A DNA stretch of 64,000 nt from Alteromonas oceanisediminis (GTDB lineage Bacteria > Pseudomonadota > Gammaproteobacteria > Enterobacterales > Alteromonadaceae), in contig NZ_JAHCTA010000008.1 of assembly GCF_018474025.1 (NCBI RefSeq), positions 62,001 to 126,000 of the forward strand. The letters run 5' to 3'. Of this stretch, positions 9,468-16,181 are shown piece after piece. The notes under the pieces are model-generated. The model was given only the letters and a program-made list of their open reading frames with translations. It made no database searches and was not told the DNA's origin. Positions within the stretch are counted from its first letter, which is position 1. Each line of letters opens with the position of its first letter. Position numbers and translations under genes: made by a program.

Positions 9468-9543
9468 GGGTCGTTAGCTCAGCTGGTAGAGCAGTTGACT
9501 TTTAATCAATTGGTCGCTGGTTCGAATCCAGCACGACCCACCA
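9468..9543 (+). tRNA. tRNA-Lys(UUU), copy 2
   Basis: Identical in sequence to copy 1, including encoded CCA; anticodon TTT at 9501-9503. It starts exactly 105 bp after copy 1, with the same 29-bp spacer on both sides. Confidence 0.98.
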
Positions 9544-9572
9544 TTCAAGCCCACAACAACAATCTTCGTTAA

Positions 9573-9648
9573 GGGTCGTTAGCTCAGCTGGTAGAGCAGT
9601 TGACTTTTAATCAATTGGTCGCTGGTTCGAATCCAGCACGACCCACCA
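9573..9648 (+). tRNA. tRNA-Lys(UUU), copy 3
   Basis: Identical to copies 1 and 2; anticodon TTT at 9606-9608. Its downstream flank differs from the repeated spacer. Together with the tRNA 3' end, that flank (to 9666) is duplicated at 9769-9805 around a 102-bp structured insert. Confidence 0.98.
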
Positions 9649-9805
9649 TCAACGAAGAAACCCTGTTCATCTGGATGCGAACCAGCGCAGCGGTTCGACA
9701 AAATTGTAGGAACAATTTTGAACGTGCTTTAGCACGGCCCGAAGGGTGAGTATCAGGATGATACGAATAATCCAGCACGACCCACCATCAACGAAGAAAC
9801 CCTGT
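9630..9805 (+). mobile_element. Structured insert flanked by 37-bp direct repeats of the tRNA-Lys 3' end
   Basis: The 37 bp from AATCC in the T-arm of tRNA-Lys copy 3 through CCA to CCCTGT (9630-9666) recur exactly at 9769-9805. The 102 bp between them fold into successive stems: CGAACC/GGTTCG, a 9-bp stem CAAAATTGT/ACAATTTTG around loop AGGA, GTGC/GCAC around TTTA, GCCC/GGGT around GAA, and GTATCA/TGATAC around GGA. The last part (9727-9768) matches the motif at 16043-16084. This resembles a minimal insertion at a tRNA attachment site, or the remnant of one. No coding capacity is present. It lies downstream of the tRNA promoter and would be part of the tRNA precursor transcript. Confidence 0.6.
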
Positions 9806-9872
9806 CTAAGTTATTTCCATTGGTTCTCTTTTTGGCACAACCTTCAATTATGTAATTTTTATGACACTGCTG

Positions 9873-9878
9873 TATAAT
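9873..9878 (+). promoter_or_regulatory. Possible nadA -10 element
   Basis: A perfect TATAAT 61 bp ahead of the nadA ATG. No good -35 is visible at 16-18 bp, so the promoter may need an activator or may be weak. Confidence 0.4.
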
Positions 9879-9891
9879 CCGCAGCATATCA

Positions 9892-9918
9892 GGGGCAAGC
9901 AGTACCCCCGTTTTTTTT
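9892..9918 (+). terminator. Terminator-like hairpin in the nadA leader
   Basis: GGGG (9892-9895) can pair with CCCC (9905-9909 region) and is followed by G and eight T (9911-9918). It lies between the TATAAT at 9873 and the nadA start. It may be the end of the tRNA-Lys transcript, or an attenuator acting on nadA. The 4-bp stem is weak. Confidence 0.4.
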
Positions 9919-9938
9919 ACAGTCGAAGAAGATTTATT

Positions 9939-11000
9939 ATGGCAGTTACGCTCCGCATCGATGAAGTCAACTATCCTTTCCCTGCATTGCCGAAAAAGCT
10001 CAGTGCAGATAGACAGGCGTGGCTTAAAAGTGAGATTAAACGCCTGTTGAAAGCGCAAAATGCGGTATTGGTCACGCACTATTACACCGATCCTGAAATT
10101 CAGGCTCTTACTGAAGAAACCGGTGGCTGCATCTCGGATTCTCTTGAAATGGCGCGCTACGGGCGAGATGCTGAGCAGCAAACGTTGATAGTCGCTGGCG
10201 TTAAGTTCATGGGCGAAACGGCTAAGATTCTAAGCCCTGAAAAAACGGTATTGATGCCGACACTTGAAGCGACTTGTTCCTTGGATATAGGCTGTCCGGC
10301 AGACAAGTTCAGCGCGTTTTGCGATCAACACCCTGATCATACCATCGTCGTTTATGCCAACACGTCGGCGGCAGTTAAAGCAAGAGCGGATTGGGTGGTG
10401 ACATCCAGCATTGCACTGGAAATCGTGGATCATCTTGAAGCCAACGGCGAAAAGATAATTTGGGCGCCCGACAAGCATTTAGGCGCCTACATTCAGAAAC
10501 AAACTGGCGCTGATATGCTGATGTGGCAGGGCGAATGTATTGTGCATGATGAATTTTCTGCACAGGCATTGCGGGATATGAAGAAGCTTCATCCTGATGC
10601 TGCAATTCTCGTCCATCCAGAGTCGCCAGCTAGCGTGGTCGACATGGCCGATGCAGTTGGCTCGACCACGCAATTGATCAGTGCCTCGCAAGCTTTGCCA
10701 AATCAGACCTTTATTGTGGCGACTGATCGAGGCATTTTTTACAAAATGCAGCAACAGGCACCCAATAAGACCTTTATTGAAGCGCCAACCGGCGGTAACG
10801 GCGCAACGTGTAAAAGCTGTGCTCACTGCCCATGGATGGCGATGAATGGCCTTGAGGCTATTTACAGCGCGCTGACGGGCAATCATCAACAGCACGAAAT
10901 ACGGGTTGATGACATTTTACGCGTTAAAGCCATGAAGCCGTTAACGAGAATGCTCGATTTTGCGGCCGACTTAAAACTGAAAGTCAAAGGAAACGCTTGA
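9939..11000 (+). CDS. nadA: Quinolinate synthase NadA
   Basis: Iron-sulfur enzyme that condenses iminoaspartate with dihydroxyacetone phosphate to quinolinate in NAD synthesis. I start it at ATG 9939, preceded by GAAGAAG, giving 353 residues, close to E. coli NadA (347); an upstream in-frame ATG at 9861 would add 26 residues unlike the family. With this start the three [4Fe-4S] ligands fall at C113, C200 and C297, the same numbering as in E. coli, and the extra CKSCAHC pair (C291, C294) is present. It stands alone between tRNA genes, as in many relatives. Confidence 0.96.
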   Translation: MAVTLRIDEVNYPFPALPKKLSADRQAWLKSEIKRLLKAQNAVLVTHYYTDPEIQALTEETGGCISDSLEMARYGRDAEQQTLIVAGVKFMGETAKILSPEKTVLMPTLEATCSLDIGCPADKFSAFCDQHPDHTIVVYANTSAAVKARADWVVTSSIALEIVDHLEANGEKIIWAPDKHLGAYIQKQTGADMLMWQGECIVHDEFSAQALRDMKKLHPDAAILVHPESPASVVDMADAVGSTTQLISASQALPNQTFIVATDRGIFYKMQQQAPNKTFIEAPTGGNGATCKSCAHCPWMAMNGLEAIYSALTGNHQQHEIRVDDILRVKAMKPLTRMLDFAADLKLKVKGNA

Positions 11001-11068
11001 TAACCCACGCGCTTTTCCCTACTATACGCGCGCATTTTAAGGGCGAAAGCTTTTAGAATAACAGTTTT

Positions 11069-11158
11069 GGAGAGGTGGCTGAGTGGCTGAAGGCGCACGC
11101 CTGGAAAGTGTGTTTAGGGTTAAACCTAACGAGGGTTCGAATCCCTCTCTCTCCGCCA
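11069..11158 (+). tRNA. tRNA-Ser(GGA)
   Basis: A 90-nt class II tRNA with encoded CCA. The acceptor GGAGAGG pairs with TCTCTCC; the anticodon loop CTGGAAA has GGA at 11103-11105; the long variable arm is TTTAGGGTTAAACCTAA; the T-arm is GAGGGTTCGAATCCCTC. Its 3' end and terminator are repeated imperfectly about 5 kb downstream, marking it as the likely integration site of the adjoining island. Confidence 0.97.
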
Positions 11159-11188
11159 AAACAGAGAACCCTGCATAAGCGGGGTTCT
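11140..11188 (+). repeat. Left attachment-like repeat of the tRNA-Ser island
   Basis: From AATCCC in the tRNA-Ser T-arm through CCA and the terminator hairpin. It matches 16085-16130 with a 2-bp deletion (CT) and a few substitutions, three of them in the hairpin loop region. Confidence 0.65.
11165..11188 (+). terminator. Hairpin after tRNA-Ser
   Basis: AGAACCC/GGGTTCT with inner T-G, G-C and C-G pairs makes a 10-bp stem with loop ATAA. The downstream side (ATCACG) lacks a T-run, so termination may be weak. Confidence 0.55.
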
Positions 11189-11248
11189 ATCACGTGCAGC
11201 TTATAGTGTTGAAAAAAATCTTCCAACGCCGGTATGTTTCATCTTTGC

Positions 11249-11743
11249 TTAAGCTTTCGATACCTTATCTGCGCCCGCATCTTCAAAAGCTTTTTCAACG
11301 GCATCTTTGTCGTAATTATCGTATTTAACGCCTACGAGAACGGAGCCCTTTTCGATAGCATCTTCGTAGTATTTTAATTCGTGTTCGGGGATAAATGAGC
11401 CAATAATGCCTCCGATTGTACCGCCTACAGCCGCACCGGCACCACCGCCTGCGAGAGCGGCCACCAGTGGTCCAGTGGCAATAATCCCTGCTCCGCCCGT
11501 CGCTACTGCACCAACGGCGGTCAGCCCAGCCACTACTGCACCTAGAATTCCGGTTGCAGTCGCACCGATAGCACCACCCTCTGCGGCTTTACTACCTTCG
11601 GAGACTGCAAAATCCTCTTTAGAATAAGAATCGTTAGCGACAATACTTATATCAGCATGGATCACCCCATGAGCCTCTAAACGCATTATGGCGTCGCTCG
11701 CTTTTACCGAATCCATAAATAGCCCCGTTATTACCTTGCTCAT
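11249..11743 (-). CDS. YflT/DUF1269-like stress protein with glycine-rich membrane segment
   Basis: A 164-residue protein. The N terminus (VITGLFMDSVKASDAIMRLEAHG, in pieces) matches the general-stress YflT/DUF1269 type that begins with a ferredoxin-like fold. Residues about 55-115 are a long Gly/Ala-rich glycine-zipper stretch (GAIGATATGILGAVVAGLTA and following) able to span membranes, and the acidic C terminus (DKDAVEKAFEDAGADKV) repeats a ferredoxin-like half. Function unknown; related genes are often induced by salt or general stress. The start ATG is preceded by a TAGGAGCGAG-type ribosome site. First gene of the island. Confidence 0.75.
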   Translation of the reverse strand: MSKVITGLFMDSVKASDAIMRLEAHGVIHADISIVANDSYSKEDFAVSEGSKAAEGGAIGATATGILGAVVAGLTAVGAVATGGAGIIATGPLVAALAGGGAGAAVGGTIGGIIGSFIPEHELKYYEDAIEKGSVLVGVKYDNYDKDAVEKAFEDAGADKVSKA

Positions 11744-12029
11744 ATCTCGCTCCTATATTTTGTTTTAGCTGTTCTTTGAAATCATATTTTCATTTTAGCT
11801 ATTGCAAGGGCGATGCCAGCTCAATCTAGCGCTCAAGCGGGCCAAAGAGATCTAACGACGAAATAAGCACACCATTATTACACTAATACCTGAAAAATTT
11901 ACCAAGTGTGAGCGGGGATTCTACTGCAGGTAACACGACTATTGCGCTAGGTTACTCACTTAATCTTCTTTCTCGCAACGGCCTGAATTTTGCTGAGTTG
12001 ATGTTTTTACTACTGGATGAGTTATCGCG

Positions 12030-12629
12030 ATGACTGGCGCAAAAACTTTTAAAAATGCCTTTATCATTCATACCGCCAATAACAATACAGGGGCACTCGC
12101 CACTGTACGACGAATATTATCCGCATTTTCCTCATCGCTTGAAGAAATTAAGATAACAGTTGTGGATACCTCATCAATCAACTACAAACGACGATTTGGG
12201 CTAAAGCTGCTGCTAAAGATTGAATCAGACAGCGTGATCTATATCGATCATAACGCACACGGTAAATCTACAGCATTAAACAAAGCGTTGCTTACGTCGA
12301 AAAGCGATTACGTTAGCTTTCGAAACGATGTTGATATTATTGATGAGCAACACACGTTGAGTCTTATAAAAAGGTTAGGCGATGAAAAGTTAGTGTGTGC
12401 TTCATATTCGGAAGCTGAACGGCCTAAATTTAGTCATTCATTTCCACTGCGGCTCGAATCCGTTATTTTTCAACGAGACGTACTCAACGAGCTACTCCCG
12501 TTTCCCTCAACCGAATATGGAGATTTGCAGCTATTGGAAAGAGCGCTATCACTTTACGAGTGTCAGTGCTTTTGCAGCTCGCTACTGTTGTCGGGGAGCG
12601 ATTCTGGTAACACTTCATACGCCGCATAA
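12030..12629 (+). CDS. Glycosyltransferase family 2-like protein, degenerate
   Basis: A 199-residue protein that resembles the Rossmann-like half of GT-A enzymes: the opening FIIHTANNNTGALATVRRIL (compare the usual V.I.T.NN...L...L), the (V)DTSS position where most members have DD.S, GKSTALNKAL in place of the usual G...A.N.G, and YVSFRNDVD at the DxD position. It is short and ends soon after the nucleotide-binding half, so catalytic activity is doubtful. It is the only rightward gene of the island. The ribosome site is GGATGAG, 9 bp before the ATG. Confidence 0.55.
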   Translation: MTGAKTFKNAFIIHTANNNTGALATVRRILSAFSSSLEEIKITVVDTSSINYKRRFGLKLLLKIESDSVIYIDHNAHGKSTALNKALLTSKSDYVSFRNDVDIIDEQHTLSLIKRLGDEKLVCASYSEAERPKFSHSFPLRLESVIFQRDVLNELLPFPSTEYGDLQLLERALSLYECQCFCSSLLLSGSDSGNTSYAA

Positions 12630-12646
12630 CTCATGAGTGTTACTTA

Positions 12647-13153
12647 TTAACGCTCTATATCGGAAATGAGCGGGTTATTAAACTGATTGTTGCAAATCAC
12701 GCTTAGCTCGCCATCCGATTCAAAAATTACCGCCTGAACGCATTTAACATCACCTAACCCCGCCTTACGAATTGCCGCTTTAATCTCGTCCTCTGAAACA
12801 CGCTCCGCTTTCATATGATCACGCAGAAATTCCCCTTGATAAACAACCATTTTGGGGGAGGTTTTAATGACATGACTCACTTTTGAGAAATTTGCTGTTG
12901 CATAGGTTAAGCAGTATTGAAGGCACAATAGCGTGCTGACACCGACAATAACCTCAAGAAGTACTACGTTTTTTAACATCACAGCCGCACCTAAAATAGA
13001 GCCGGTTGCAATAGTTACCAACCAGTCGAAATTATTCATTTTGGCAAACGAGCGTGTTCCCATCGCGGTAGTGGTCAATATTAGGAATGGATAAATAACA
13101 AGAGCAGATACAATTACCCGTAAAATTTCACTCCAGGATTCAAAAAATATCAT
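12647..13153 (-). CDS. DUF421 (YetF/YcaP-like) membrane protein, copy A
   Basis: A 168-residue protein with two or three N-terminal membrane spans and a cytosolic C-terminal YetF-type domain. The hallmark MGTRSFAKMNNFDWLVTIATGS segment follows the first span (about residues 31-52), and the C-terminal domain carries the KAAIRKAGLGDVKCVQAVIFESDG block in pieces. I place the start at ATG 13153, which has an AAGGAGATAAG ribosome site, instead of the longer frame opening at 13189. A related copy lies at 15390-15911 with an FAD enzyme between them. Biochemical function of the family is not established. Confidence 0.8.
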   Translation of the reverse strand: MIFFESWSEILRVIVSALVIYPFLILTTTAMGTRSFAKMNNFDWLVTIATGSILGAAVMLKNVVLLEVIVGVSTLLCLQYCLTYATANFSKVSHVIKTSPKMVVYQGEFLRDHMKAERVSEDEIKAAIRKAGLGDVKCVQAVIFESDGELSVICNNQFNNPLISDIER

Positions 13154-13464
13154 TCTTATCTCCTTATTCAATTGACTTTGCTGACGCAACCACCTGAATT
13201 CAAACTTGTCGAATTAAGTAAATCATCTTTGCAAACTAACAAATTACATGCCAACGCGTTTGAGGAAAAAGCACGCGTTTCGATTGGGTATTGTTGATTC
13301 AAATGTTTAGAGTAAAAAATGTAAAAACAAGATAATCGAAATAAATAAATAACGAGAAATAGCGCACAATAACATAGACTTCACCAGTACCACTCTGCCT
13401 ATGCTGCTGTGCTCTAGCCGAAACGCCGATGTACAAGTCGCGTAATTTAGCAACGGGAATTTAA
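13154..13464. other. Non-coding gap, A+T-rich, one inverted repeat
   Basis: No convincing gene is seen. It contains the DUF421 copy A ribosome site and an inverted repeat AACGCGT (13253-13259) / ACGCGTT (13273-13279) with a 13-nt loop and no T-run, which might weakly terminate or regulate the leftward transcript. Confidence 0.4.
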
Positions 13465-15177
13465 TTAGGGGTTTGTTAATACACTTTCGATTTTTTCGGC
13501 GATCAAAACAGCAGCGTTGTGGCAAATATCTAGTCCAGAGTAGTCTGGATTAAAGCCACTGATAAAAGGTACCGCCGTGATAAAACAGTTGTCGAATACC
13601 CGGCCATCACTGAGTACTAACTGAAAACTATCGGTGATAGCAACCCCTCCAACCATGAGGTAAAATATCGAATTGTCATAAGTTCTTACCGCAATAGAGT
13701 TGATATTCCTTGATTCAATAGCTGTAGAGCTAGCGCGAAATCGCACAGCTGCTGAACCTATATCGACATCTTCTAGTAGTGAACGAAAGGGTAAATCCTT
13801 GTGACCGAGAGGTACTTGTCCAGTGCAATCGACGAAGGTCTTAAACGTTTGATGTTTACAAATACCTGATTTAGTGGTGTAAGCGTAACGAATTTCATGG
13901 TTGTCGATTACCTCCACCTTGCTATCGTTAGACGTAACCGCTAACGCTAGTACTCCCGCTTCATGCAGTGCGAGTAAATGTTCCGCAGATGATTGTGGTA
14001 TTTGGCCGATGATGTCGCTGATAAGGGGCACCAACATATTCTTAAACCGAAGGTAATCTTCGGCAGAGAAATACTTCGCAGGTTCGTTTAACGTAGCATT
14101 TAACACGGTCACTAATTCCTTCCACACAATGGATTCTTGAAAGTGAATAGATTTTTCGGCCTGTAAATAATCAGCTTTTAGAAGAGCGAAAGGGTCGAAC
14201 TCCATTCGCGAAGCGGTTACCCACTGGCAGAACTCTTCAACATTTTTATCCATCACCGCCCGGTAGCGCAGGTTGTCTCTCAGCATGAGTAAACGCTTAA
14301 AATTACGTTCGAATAAAAAATCTAGCGAGATGAACCCGTTATTATCGGTTTTGTGCTTCTGGATAGATTCATCCGACAAAGTATCGTTTGTCTCCATCAT
14401 CGGTTGGTCAATGTGGAACCTGACACTTGGGAAGTGACCGAGAGAAAACATGTTCAATTGGAATTCTGTACTCTCAGCATTCCGCTGGTATTGCAAGCGC
14501 CTGCCAACGCGTGAATATTTGCCGTTCGCTTTACTTAACGTCAGAGCGGCATCGATCGCCGTTAACGAGCTTCCTTTCAACGCAACCGGATGATTGAACG
14601 TTTTTTCCAACTTGGAAGGTGGGTAAGGAGACTCAAAAAAACCTTCACAACCATTTTCAGTGGATTTAGGCCATACATGACCGGTACAGATAATAACCGA
14701 ATCAAACGTTTGGCCAGGTGGTTCGCTACAAATAACATGAAATTTTTGTGACCCGCATGAGTAACTAATGTCACAAACACGGTTGTTTAATCGAACCCTG
14801 ATAGGGATACCCCGATTGCGCTCGACGTGAATGACCTTTGTGAATTGTGCATGAAGGTACTGTCCTAACAATAACCTAGGAACGACCTGTTTCTCATGAA
14901 ACGCAGACTTATCCATCCCGAAGGCGTGCATATCTGAGTCTGGTAGCGACGCTATCCAGTCTTTAAGGCTTTCTGGGAGTGGCGGAACTTCGTCTGATGA
15001 AACATTGCTCCAATGCTCGTGTCCCGCACCGCTCGGTCCGTAAGGCATACCGTATCCTAAGCATGAAGATTGCTCATAAATATCTATACTCAGGCCGTCT
15101 AGTTCACGTCTCGATAGTTGATACACAGTGAAAAGAGCACTAGGCCCGCCACCGATTATTGCAATTCGATAACTCAC
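13465..15177 (-). CDS. FAD/NAD(P)-binding oxidoreductase-like protein
   Basis: A 570-residue protein of the PF13454-type FAD-NAD(P)-binding group. The N-terminal dinucleotide fold is clear: YRIAIIGGGPSALFTVYQL (GxGxxA/S type), then an acidic end of the second strand (IDIYEQ), a YGMPYG segment and HEHWSNVSS. A second nucleotide motif lies near VIICTGHVWP, and a C-terminal FVDCTGQ repeats the ATG-like motif of flavoproteins. No membrane span or signal is seen. The start is GTG 15177. Substrate unknown. It is bracketed by two DUF421 genes on the same strand, each separated by 200-300 bp, so co-regulation is possible but a single operon is not demonstrated. Confidence 0.75.
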   Translation of the reverse strand: MSYRIAIIGGGPSALFTVYQLSRRELDGLSIDIYEQSSCLGYGMPYGPSGAGHEHWSNVSSDEVPPLPESLKDWIASLPDSDMHAFGMDKSAFHEKQVVPRLLLGQYLHAQFTKVIHVERNRGIPIRVRLNNRVCDISYSCGSQKFHVICSEPPGQTFDSVIICTGHVWPKSTENGCEGFFESPYPPSKLEKTFNHPVALKGSSLTAIDAALTLSKANGKYSRVGRRLQYQRNAESTEFQLNMFSLGHFPSVRFHIDQPMMETNDTLSDESIQKHKTDNNGFISLDFLFERNFKRLLMLRDNLRYRAVMDKNVEEFCQWVTASRMEFDPFALLKADYLQAEKSIHFQESIVWKELVTVLNATLNEPAKYFSAEDYLRFKNMLVPLISDIIGQIPQSSAEHLLALHEAGVLALAVTSNDSKVEVIDNHEIRYAYTTKSGICKHQTFKTFVDCTGQVPLGHKDLPFRSLLEDVDIGSAAVRFRASSTAIESRNINSIAVRTYDNSIFYLMVGGVAITDSFQLVLSDGRVFDNCFITAVPFISGFNPDYSGLDICHNAAVLIAEKIESVLTNP

Positions 15178-15389
15178 GATGCGACTCGCATTGGCATTAA
15201 CTTATTTGAAGGAGAATCCAGTATAAATATTATTGCTGAAAGTAAAACTTGTCGCTGTATATTTGTAAATTCAGGATTGTGTAAACGACCCTGAATTTTC
15301 TGACATAGTTTCCACGAGCTTGACAACTCATTGAGCTTATTAGCACCCCCTATATCTGACGCAGGAATTAGACAGTGCTCGATTTAAGT

Positions 15390-15911
15390 TCAGGTGGTCG
15401 TAGTTCTTACACCATCTAACAGCTCTTCTGCACAGTGAGAGCCATGTAGCACAGAAATATCCCCGGTAGTCTCAAGGACTACTGCGCGAACATCAGAGAA
15501 TGCCAGAACATTCGCTTCCCGTAATTTGGCGATTAGATCGCTTTGTGCAACACGAGTTTCGGTTAACGCCGAGTGAATTATCTCACCGTCTTTCATTAGT
15601 AGCACCGGCGAATTTTGCATCAACGATTCAATAGAATCAGAGGCCTTTCGAAGTCTGGCAGCCGAGCATTGAACAATAAACAAAGTGGCCATAGCCAGAA
15701 TTGTCTGAAAATAGTCCAACCATGAGTTGGACTGACTCGCCCCTGCTAACAAAGACCCAATTGCAACTGTCATAACAAAATCAAAGTTAGTCATTTTGGA
15801 GAATGAGCGTAGGCCGTTCACTCGCACTAAGATAACCACCCAAACCATAGCGAACGAGGTTAATAACAAGCCTTTCAAAAAGGTATCTACTAATTCATTG
15901 TTCAAAAACAT
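15390..15911 (-). CDS. DUF421 (YetF/YcaP-like) membrane protein, copy B
   Basis: A 173-residue protein related to copy A: N-terminal spans (about 10-32 and 45-85), the hallmark GLRSFSKMTNFDFVMTVAIG (about 34-53), and a C-terminal domain with LREANVLAFSDVRAVVLETTGD in pieces. Divergence from copy A is large enough that this is not a recent duplication. It is the last gene before the structured junction motif. Confidence 0.8.
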   Translation of the reverse strand: MFLNNELVDTFLKGLLLTSFAMVWVVILVRVNGLRSFSKMTNFDFVMTVAIGSLLAGASQSNSWLDYFQTILAMATLFIVQCSAARLRKASDSIESLMQNSPVLLMKDGEIIHSALTETRVAQSDLIAKLREANVLAFSDVRAVVLETTGDISVLHGSHCAEELLDGVRTTTT

Positions 15912-16042
15912 GTTCTGCGCGACTCCCGAGCGGATAATAGATACTGATATCCTATCCTTGTTAGCTTTCTTTTGAAAATGTCTATCTTTCTAATATTTGT
16001 GGCGCTGCGTTGATATTATCTCACCTACAGTGTTTACAAATA

Positions 16043-16084
16043 CTTTAGCACGGCCCGAAGGGCGAAGGGCAGGATGCCCGGAGT
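16043..16084 (+). repeat. Structured junction motif, second copy
   Basis: CTTTAGCACGGCCCGAAGGG is shared exactly with 9727-9746. It is followed by a stem GGGCA/TGCCC around loop GGA, where the first copy has GTATCA/TGATAC around GGA: the loop is kept and both strands of the stem have changed together. It ends in TAATCC, where the tRNA-Ser 3' fragment begins, just as the first copy ends at the tRNA-Lys fragment. Confidence 0.7.
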
Positions 16085-16130
16085 AATCCCTCTCTCCGCC
16101 AAAATAGAGAACCCCGCTTATTGCGGGGTT
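16085..16130 (+). repeat. Right attachment-like repeat: partial copy of the tRNA-Ser 3' end
   Basis: AATCCCTCTCTCCGCCA followed by the terminator hairpin duplicates 11140-11188 with CT deleted and minor changes. It is not a functional tRNA: everything 5' of the T-loop is missing. Confidence 0.65.
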
Positions 16131-16140
16131 TTGTGTTTTT
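16110..16140 (+). terminator. Rho-independent terminator at the island's right end
   Basis: AACCCCGC (16110-16117) pairs with GCGGGGTT (16123-16130), 5-nt loop, followed by TTGTGTTTTT. It is a better terminator than the one after the intact tRNA-Ser. Confidence 0.7.
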
Positions 16141-16181
16141 GGAGAGTAGAGGACGAGATAAGACACCCAACGTCTTGCTAG

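Larger units (their letters stand above)
9363..9648 (+). repeat. 105-bp tandem repeat carrying three tRNA-Lys genes
   Basis: The 76-nt tRNA plus a 29-bp spacer (ending CTTCGTTAA) repeats at 9363, 9468 and 9573 with no differences that I can see. This indicates recent unequal duplication or active homogenisation. Confidence 0.95.
11159..16130. mobile_element. About 5-kb genomic island at tRNA-Ser(GGA), no integrase
   Basis: The stretch lies between the complete tRNA-Ser and a partial copy of its 3' end. It is visibly more A+T-rich than the flanking tol/nadA and peptidase regions, carries mostly leftward accessory genes, and interrupts conserved housekeeping synteny. No integrase, excisionase or transposase is present, so it is either a remnant or was moved by an element encoded elsewhere. 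Boundaries rest on the repeats at 11140-11188 and 16085-16130. Confidence 0.55.

Noticed and set aside
9363-9648. Regular repeats resembling a CRISPR array
   Set aside because: The repeated units are complete tRNA-Lys genes with identical spacers; there are no variable spacers and no cas genes.
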